DNA from: Enterocola sp045643245
GTDB lineage: Bacteria; Bacteroidota; Bacteroidia; Bacteroidales; Paludibacteraceae
Reading direction: 5' to 3'
Length of the DNA stretch: 64,000 nt
Assembly: GCA_045643245.1 (NCBI GenBank)
Contig: JAZUKL010000005.1
Coordinates: forward strand, 8,365 to 72,364
Part shown: positions 59,373-64,000 of the stretch, in pieces
Numbering within the stretch: position 1 is the stretch's first letter
Layout of the letters: the number at the start of each line of letters is the position of its first letter
The notes under the pieces: generated by a model
Databases searched by the model: none
The model's input: the letters and a program-made list of their open reading frames with translations, nothing else
Told to the model about the DNA's origin: nothing
Position numbers and translations under genes: made by a program

Positions 59373-59404
59373 TTTGTAAACCTTCAAAAAAAATATTAAT
59401 TTTA
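59373..59404 (+). promoter_or_regulatory. Promoter of the PqqD-like gene
   Basis: TTTG (59373-59376), a 20-base spacer and TAatTTTA (59397-59404) fit the Bacteroidota consensus with one change. The leader to the ATG at 59427 is about 18 bases. It is divergent from the manC promoter. Confidence 0.6.
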
Positions 59405-59426
59405 CCAAATCAAAACACTTACAGTT

Positions 59427-59696
59427 ATGAAACTAAAAAAAGGATTCAGACTTCACAACCTTGGCTCAGAGTATATAGTTGTGGCGGAAGGAGATTCAGC
59501 AGTTGATTACTCAAGCATACTTTCACTCAATGAGAGCGGCGCCTACATCTGGAAAAACATAGAGAATACAGATTTTGACGCCGATACCATAACAAGCCTA
59601 CTTCTTAAAGAGTATGAAGTAGATGAAAAAACCGCTTCAGCAGATGCTTTTTCATTTGTAGAAAGCCTGCTTGAAGCGGATTTAATAACGGAATAA
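59427..59696 (+). CDS. PqqD-family (RiPP recognition element) protein
   Basis: 89 residues. It has the PqqD/RRE pattern: a beta-rich N-terminus (FRLHNLGSEYIVVAEG), SLNESGAYIWKNIEN (about 34-48), and a helix-turn-helix-like C-terminal half (ITSLLLKEYEVDEKTASADAFSFVESLLEADLI). PqqD and related domains bind leader peptides for modifying enzymes. No radical SAM enzyme, precursor peptide or transporter gene lies beside it in this window, so its partner is not apparent. It is short of any membrane or signal sequence. It appears to be a single-gene transcript from its own promoter. Confidence 0.8.
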   Translation: MKLKKGFRLHNLGSEYIVVAEGDSAVDYSSILSLNESGAYIWKNIENTDFDADTITSLLLKEYEVDEKTASADAFSFVESLLEADLITE

Positions 59697-59707
59697 CGGA
59701 CTACAGA

Positions 59708-60166
59708 TTAATCGTCAATATCCAATTCCATGATATTGCCTTTGAGGTCAAATTTGGCTTCAACCATATTGCTCAATTTAATCTCAATATCACGGCTGTC
59801 CTTATCAATCTTTACAATTGAAGCACCTGGGTAACTTTGTGTCACCCAAGCCTTTATATTAGCAGGAATAATGGCGTCAGGCACTGCTACAGTACGCCCT
59901 TCAAACTCTTTCCAAGCACCTTTTGAAGTAAATGACACCTTATCACCTGTAATGAACATAACCTCATACGGAGCATCGTCAAACCATTCAGTATCCTTAG
60001 TTACAATTGGAGACTGAAATGCCTGATTGGCACTTACAGGAAAATACTGATGCACAAAATTTTGTGCTGCCTTAGGCAACTCATTGAATGTTATTGGTCT
60101 GTTATCTGCACAACTTCCGCAACATCCCAATACAAATACCGCAAAAACAAAAAAATACTTTTTCAT
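59708..60166 (-). CDS. PepSY-like (DUF2874) periplasmic lipoprotein
   Basis: 152 residues. The signal ends in a Cys-rich stretch (VLGCCGSC), with Cys15 as the likely lipidated residue, though Cys16 or Cys19 are possible. The mature part carries two PepSY-like units: ITFNELPKAAQNFVHQYFP (about 25-43) followed by beta strands, and IPANIKAWVTQSYPGASIVKIDKD (about 97-120). This is the PepSY_like/DUF2874 family, frequent in Bacteroides and of unknown role. It follows the NhaC gene by 29 bases on the same strand and may share its transcript; no promoter box is visible between them. Confidence 0.82.
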   Translation of the reverse strand: MKKYFFVFAVFVLGCCGSCADNRPITFNELPKAAQNFVHQYFPVSANQAFQSPIVTKDTEWFDDAPYEVMFITGDKVSFTSKGAWKEFEGRTVAVPDAIIPANIKAWVTQSYPGASIVKIDKDSRDIEIKLSNMVEAKFDLKGNIMELDIDD

Positions 60167-60195
60167 AACTATGAGTTTTTTAATTATTAATTATT

Positions 60196-61500
60196 TTATT
60201 TGACACTTGCTTTCCTCTCTGGAAGAAGACAATAGATAATAACACCAATAAAGAGAATGAACGGATATAGCATCCACGGCACTATCCTCATAGGATTAAT
60301 TCCCGATAGTGCTGCAACCGCAATAAGATGTATACCGTATGGAATCACTCCCTGAGCACAACAAGCAGACATATCAAGTATAGACGCAATCTTAGGACGT
60401 GATATTCCAAACTTGTCAGCAAAACGCACACCTATACTGGAAGCGGCAATGATGGCTACCGTATTCACTGCTGTGCTGGCTGTCAATAAACCTGAAGCAA
60501 TTGCAGTGGCAATGGTGGCACCTTTACGGGAATGAACCACCTGCTCAATCAGACGCGACACATACGATATACCACCCATTCTTTGTATAATAGCCACCAG
60601 ACCGGCAGCCATAAGAATAAACAGGCAGAAACCTCCGGAACCGGTAAGACCGTCAGACAATATCTGTGCTCCTCCCGTAAAAGTGAAAGCACCTTGCCAA
60701 CACCCTATTCCCCAAGCCACAAACACACCAAGCAACAGTACAAGCAACACATTCATACCGCATATAGCCGCTACAACAACAACCGCATACGGCGTAAGCA
60801 TAAACCACTCAAACGGTTTGGCAACCGTTTCTGTTCCGGTAACATTCAATCCAATCAGCAGATAGACGAGAGCCGTTATCAACGCCGCAGGTACGGCTAT
60901 CGGCCAGTTATGTTGGAACTTCTGTTTTGGGGTGCAACCAGTATAACGGCTGGCGGCAATTGAGGTATCAGAAATAACACTTAGGTTATCTCCAAACATG
61001 GCGCCACCCACAACCGCCGCTGACAATATGGTTTCATCCAATCCGCACATATGAGCCAATGGAACGGCAATTGGTGCAATGGCCACCACACAGCCCATAG
61101 CGGAACCAATACAGAAACTAAGCAGACAGGTTGCAACAAAAATGCTGACAAAAACAAAACGGGCGGGGAACACTGACAATGAGAACTGAATGGCGGCATC
61201 CAAGCAACCGGCTTTCTCCGTCAGCGAGGCAAAACCGCCTGCAAAGACAAGGATAAGTATGACCTGAATAATGTCATTTCGCCCCATTTCAGTGGCAAAG
61301 ACATTGATACGTTCATCAATGGGCATACGACGCATAATGAACACCGCATACATTGAAGCAATGATAAAGCATAGCAGAACAGGGACTTCACCAAAATCCC
61401 CGCTTACCCACATAAAGCCAAAAAATAAAATCTCAAACAACAGCACCGGACTAAGTGCCAACAACCCATTCAAATGTTCCTGTTTAGTTAATCTTTCCAT
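60196..61500 (-). CDS. Na+/H+ antiporter, NhaC family
   Basis: 434 residues with about eleven transmembrane helices. VILILVFAGGFASLTEKAGC near residue 80 and the AMFGDNLSVISDTSIAASR motif near residue 165 identify the NhaC superfamily of sodium/proton antiporters. The C-terminal half carries a second repeat-like helix set (TAIASGLLTASTAVNTVAIIA, near 335). Some members move organic substrates with Na+ rather than ions alone, and the amidohydrolase gene 8 bases upstream makes a substrate transporter possible. The substrate is not determined by the sequence. Confidence 0.85.
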   Translation of the reverse strand: MERLTKQEHLNGLLALSPVLLFEILFFGFMWVSGDFGEVPVLLCFIIASMYAVFIMRRMPIDERINVFATEMGRNDIIQVILILVFAGGFASLTEKAGCLDAAIQFSLSVFPARFVFVSIFVATCLLSFCIGSAMGCVVAIAPIAVPLAHMCGLDETILSAAVVGGAMFGDNLSVISDTSIAASRYTGCTPKQKFQHNWPIAVPAALITALVYLLIGLNVTGTETVAKPFEWFMLTPYAVVVVAAICGMNVLLVLLLGVFVAWGIGCWQGAFTFTGGAQILSDGLTGSGGFCLFILMAAGLVAIIQRMGGISYVSRLIEQVVHSRKGATIATAIASGLLTASTAVNTVAIIAASSIGVRFADKFGISRPKIASILDMSACCAQGVIPYGIHLIAVAALSGINPMRIVPWMLYPFILFIGVIIYCLLPERKASVK

Positions 61501-61508
61501 AATATCTT

Positions 61509-63335
61509 CTATTTTAGAGGATAAACCTCATTACCTTCAAAGAATGTGTATAGAACCTGCACGTCCTTAAGTGTTTGCACGTCACAGGTCAGTATATTTT
61601 TGTCTAATATTACAAAATCCGCATATTTGCCCTCCTTTATGCTGCCACGTTCATTCTCCAAATGTAACTCCCAGGCACCGTTGTAGGTTGCGGCTTGCAT
61701 GAATTGGTAACGGTTAATGAGTTCATCCTTATCCCAAGTGTAAGAACTTGGCTCATACGCACCGATGAGGGCAACCTGCATACAATAGAATGGGTAATTG
61801 ATACCATTATCAGCAGGAGTATCAGTACACTGACTGACTAATATGCCGTTGTCAAAGAATGATTTCATAGGATATGCCTTAGTATCATACGGAGCAGGCA
61901 TGGTTTCAGCAAACCTTTTGGGAGCCGCTTCCGTAAAGCAATGCCAGTTCATATTGGACGTAACCGCAATATCGTTTTGCTTTATTAAAGCATAATCTTC
62001 AGCAATTACATTACGCAGGTGGCAGATGCTGTTTCTCATCTCCTTTTTGCCATTGGTACTGTAAGCCAGCACACAGCGGTGAACTGCTCCGTCTCCCATA
62101 GCGTGGGTATGTACAGACAGGTTGGCATCATTAGCGGACCTCACAATTCTATCAGTGGCTTCCTGACTCCATAGTGCGGTGCCGTGACCGGAGAAAACAC
62201 TGTCCTTCACGCCTCCGCCATTATATTTACCTATCAAGAATCCCGTACCCGTCTCCACACATCCGTCCATAAATAGTTTTATGTAGTCAGGATGAACGTG
62301 CTTTGATTGGTATTTTTGCTGTACAAGCGCCGCCTTTTGCACATAGCAGAATGGGTCATTGTCATTATACCACGGCTCAATCTCGTATGTAAGAGAGACA
62401 TTCAGGTGCAAATTGTTACCTGCATCAAATGTTTTCAACGCCTGGAACATAGACTCATCATCTGCACCATAATTGTTTGCCCACCCCTCAATGATGTTGG
62501 TTATGCCTACTGACAGTAGGTAATCCTGCATTTTGCCGATACCATTTGAGACTTGAGCGGCGGTAGGGTGCATCTTGTTGTTAAGACCCGGCCCCTGAAG
62601 CAAGGATATGGCACGTTCTGCAAACACACCGTTCAGCTCATTATTATCGTCACGATACATAAATCCACCTGCCACTTGTGTACGCTTTTCTCTGCCGTCC
62701 TCATATAAGATGCCTGCATTTATCATACAACGGGTATTCACAAGCGTGCTATGGTGGTCATAACCTGTAAGGTAAATAGGAATGTCAGTAGTTATGGCGT
62801 CCAAGTCCTTTCTATGGCGTTGGTCTTTACCCTCTTTTTCCATCTTGATTGGGTCATATCCCTCACCATAGACATATTCTAATTGTCTGCCATTTTTTCT
62901 GGCTGTCTCCACAAAATCCCGCACCAGAGCAATAACTTGCTCATATTCCTGTTCCTCATTAAATTGGAGGGTATTCTCCTTCATTTGCTCATTGATGTAT
63001 TTCAGCAGATAGTGGGCGTGACCGTCTGTCATACCCGGAATAATGATGCCATCGCTATTCCTCCGGTCAATGATACGGCAGTTGTCAGTTTTCAACTTCT
63101 CCGCCTCCTCTACTGTTCCCACATATAGGAATTTACCATCTCTGATGACCATTGCCTTTGCCATTTTATAGTATTCAGGCGAATCAGGGGCTTTGGTGGA
63201 ATCTATCTCAGCAGTGTAAATATTGCCGTAAACAATGATATCCTCACTCTCCTGTGACTGAGGTTCTGCCTTTGGTTTGCAACTTGTCAATGCAATGGCA
63301 ACTATAGCCATCAGTGCCAAAAATACTTTTTTCAT
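61509..63335 (-). CDS. Secreted amidohydrolase lipoprotein (YtcJ-like amidohydrolase family 3)
   Basis: 608 residues. A lipoprotein signal ends at Cys19 (IALTSC). The composite domain start IVYGNIYT is near residue 33, the metal-binding IPGMTDGHAHY near residue 98, and later YLTGYDHHS and SVHTHAMGDGAVH (near 400) supply the remaining metal-binding histidines. The C-terminal LENERGSIKEGKYADFVILDKNIL (split in the family's usual way) closes the urease-like beta sandwich. YtcJ-type members hydrolyse amide or related bonds of unknown substrates; an exported, lipid-anchored form would act on extracellular or periplasmic compounds. The ATG at 63335 was chosen because the promoter box (63363-63370) overlaps the ATG at 63365. 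The NhaC-type transporter follows after 8 bases. Confidence 0.88.
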   Translation of the reverse strand: MKKVFLALMAIVAIALTSCKPKAEPQSQESEDIIVYGNIYTAEIDSTKAPDSPEYYKMAKAMVIRDGKFLYVGTVEEAEKLKTDNCRIIDRRNSDGIIIPGMTDGHAHYLLKYINEQMKENTLQFNEEQEYEQVIALVRDFVETARKNGRQLEYVYGEGYDPIKMEKEGKDQRHRKDLDAITTDIPIYLTGYDHHSTLVNTRCMINAGILYEDGREKRTQVAGGFMYRDDNNELNGVFAERAISLLQGPGLNNKMHPTAAQVSNGIGKMQDYLLSVGITNIIEGWANNYGADDESMFQALKTFDAGNNLHLNVSLTYEIEPWYNDNDPFCYVQKAALVQQKYQSKHVHPDYIKLFMDGCVETGTGFLIGKYNGGGVKDSVFSGHGTALWSQEATDRIVRSANDANLSVHTHAMGDGAVHRCVLAYSTNGKKEMRNSICHLRNVIAEDYALIKQNDIAVTSNMNWHCFTEAAPKRFAETMPAPYDTKAYPMKSFFDNGILVSQCTDTPADNGINYPFYCMQVALIGAYEPSSYTWDKDELINRYQFMQAATYNGAWELHLENERGSIKEGKYADFVILDKNILTCDVQTLKDVQVLYTFFEGNEVYPLK

Positions 63336-63362
63336 TTGTTTATAATGTTTTAGATTCGTATG

Positions 63363-63370
63363 CAAATATA
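63363..63370 (-). promoter_or_regulatory. Promoter -7 box of the amidohydrolase gene
   Basis: On the minus strand TAtaTTTG; no clear -33. Transcription near 63358 would give a leader of about 23 bases. Confidence 0.5.
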
Positions 63371-63381
63371 TAAATTAATTT

Positions 63382-64000
63382 TCATAGGTGTGATAATCTC
63401 TCTTTCTTAAAGAACAAAACATACAACGCTATGGTAACGGCGGCGGCAAAGCATAACGCAAAGTTATAGTACTGCATAAGTCCCAGACACTCAGGTGCCA
63501 CTATGAAATATGAGATGGCAACCATTGTCATAAACATTGCAGGTATTAAAGCTATATAGTGCCAAGCCCCTTTTGTCCTGTAAAGATATACGGTTATAGC
63601 CCAAAGTGTTATAGTTGCAAGTTGCTGTGTTGCCCACGATACGTATCTCCACATAATCTCAAACGCCTCCACTCCGTTCATATTCATAAGCAGAACCACA
63701 AAAGCGGCTATGAAAAGAGGGATACATATAGTAAGACGGTTCTGAATTGGTTTTTGTTCCAAGTGCAGTACATCAGCCACCATAAGACGTATAGAACGGA
63801 ACGCCGTATCGCCAGAGGATATAGGACATACAACGATACCTAAAATTGCAAATATGGCACCTATTCTGCCTAACCAGTCCTGTGCCACAAAATTGACTAT
63901 GGCGGCGGCACTCTCTGTAGAGTCATATCCGTGCTCCATATAGAATGCGTTTGCGGCGGCAGCCCAAATAAGGGCAATGACACCCTCTGTAATCATAGAA
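63382..64000 (-). CDS. cstA: Carbon starvation protein CstA family, C-terminal part (5' end outside window)
   Basis: At least 204 residues; the frame is open at the right edge, so the N-terminus is missing and the ATG at 63996 is internal. MITEGVIALIWAAAANAFYME and FAILGIVVCPISSGDTAFRSIRLMVAD are the CstA signatures, followed by about five transmembrane helices. CstA-family proteins take up peptides or pyruvate when carbon is scarce. The protein ends with a short basic tail (FFKKERLSHL). The gene is followed by a 46-base spacer with the amidohydrolase promoter. Confidence 0.9.
   Translation of the reverse strand, partial: SMITEGVIALIWAAAANAFYMEHGYDSTESAAAIVNFVAQDWLGRIGAIFAILGIVVCPISSGDTAFRSIRLMVADVLHLEQKPIQNRLTICIPLFIAAFVVLLMNMNGVEAFEIMWRYVSWATQQLATITLWAITVYLYRTKGAWHYIALIPAMFMTMVAISYFIVAPECLGLMQYYNFALCFAAAVTIALYVLFFKKERLSHL

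Overview
The window is a chromosomal stretch of a low-GC member of the Bacteroidota, most likely order Bacteroidales. The evidence is a set of type IX secretion (T9SS) genes, the PorG-UppS-BamA-OmpH-OmpH-MurI gene order I recall from Porphyromonas, the Bacteroidota -7 promoter box (TAnnTTTG), and small family markers such as DUF2795, GlsB-like acyltransferase and PepSY-like proteins. I see no prophage, insertion sequence, CRISPR array, rRNA or tRNA. No gap without a gene exceeds 300 bases.

Layout: (1) 1-1838 holds the end of a DUF4954-like protein, a SAM methyltransferase, a cobalamin adenosyltransferase and a DUF2795 protein. (2) 1896-7781 is porP-gldK-gldL-gldM-gldN, the T9SS trans-envelope core and motor, closed by a hairpin terminator. 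(3) 7906-13986 is porG-uppS-bamA-ompH-ompH-murI, which covers outer-membrane assembly and wall precursor supply. (4) 13976-31713, minus strand, holds folK, typA, a PorP/SprF protein, a giant SprB-like adhesin of about 4475 residues and a GlsB-like N-acyltransferase. (5) 31801-46629 is a complete dcw cluster: mraZ, rsmH, ftsL-like, ftsI, murE, mraY, murD, ftsW, murG-murC, ftsQ, ftsA, ftsZ. (6) 46631-55584, minus strand, is ruvA-sprA(sov)-lptG, with sprA encoding the T9SS outer-membrane translocon. (7) 55585-64000 holds mostly unrelated single genes: an outer-membrane barrel, nfo, lptB, a mannose-1-phosphate guanylyltransferase, a solitary PqqD-like protein, a PepSY-like lipoprotein, an NhaC antiporter, an amidohydrolase lipoprotein and a partial cstA.

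Functional picture: GldL/GldM form the inner-membrane motor, GldK/GldN and PorG the periplasmic ring, SprA the outer-membrane pore, and the two PorP/SprF proteins surface or substrate-specific partners. The giant adhesin carries a type B gliding-type C-terminal signal and is translationally coupled to its SprF-like partner, so it is probably a T9SS client. BamA and the OmpH chaperones would insert the barrels. The dcw operon makes and divides the wall.

The most notable observations are: the adhesin's 18 SprB-type repeats form a six-domain super-repeat present three times, with a matching every-sixth pattern of cysteine loss; murG and murC are fused in frame through an A8 run where one base fewer would restore two overlapping normal genes; FtsA appears to lack most of subdomain 1C; 10-bp-phased GTGTC boxes sit in the mraZ promoter; and a two-part heptamer array lies inside the dcw operon.
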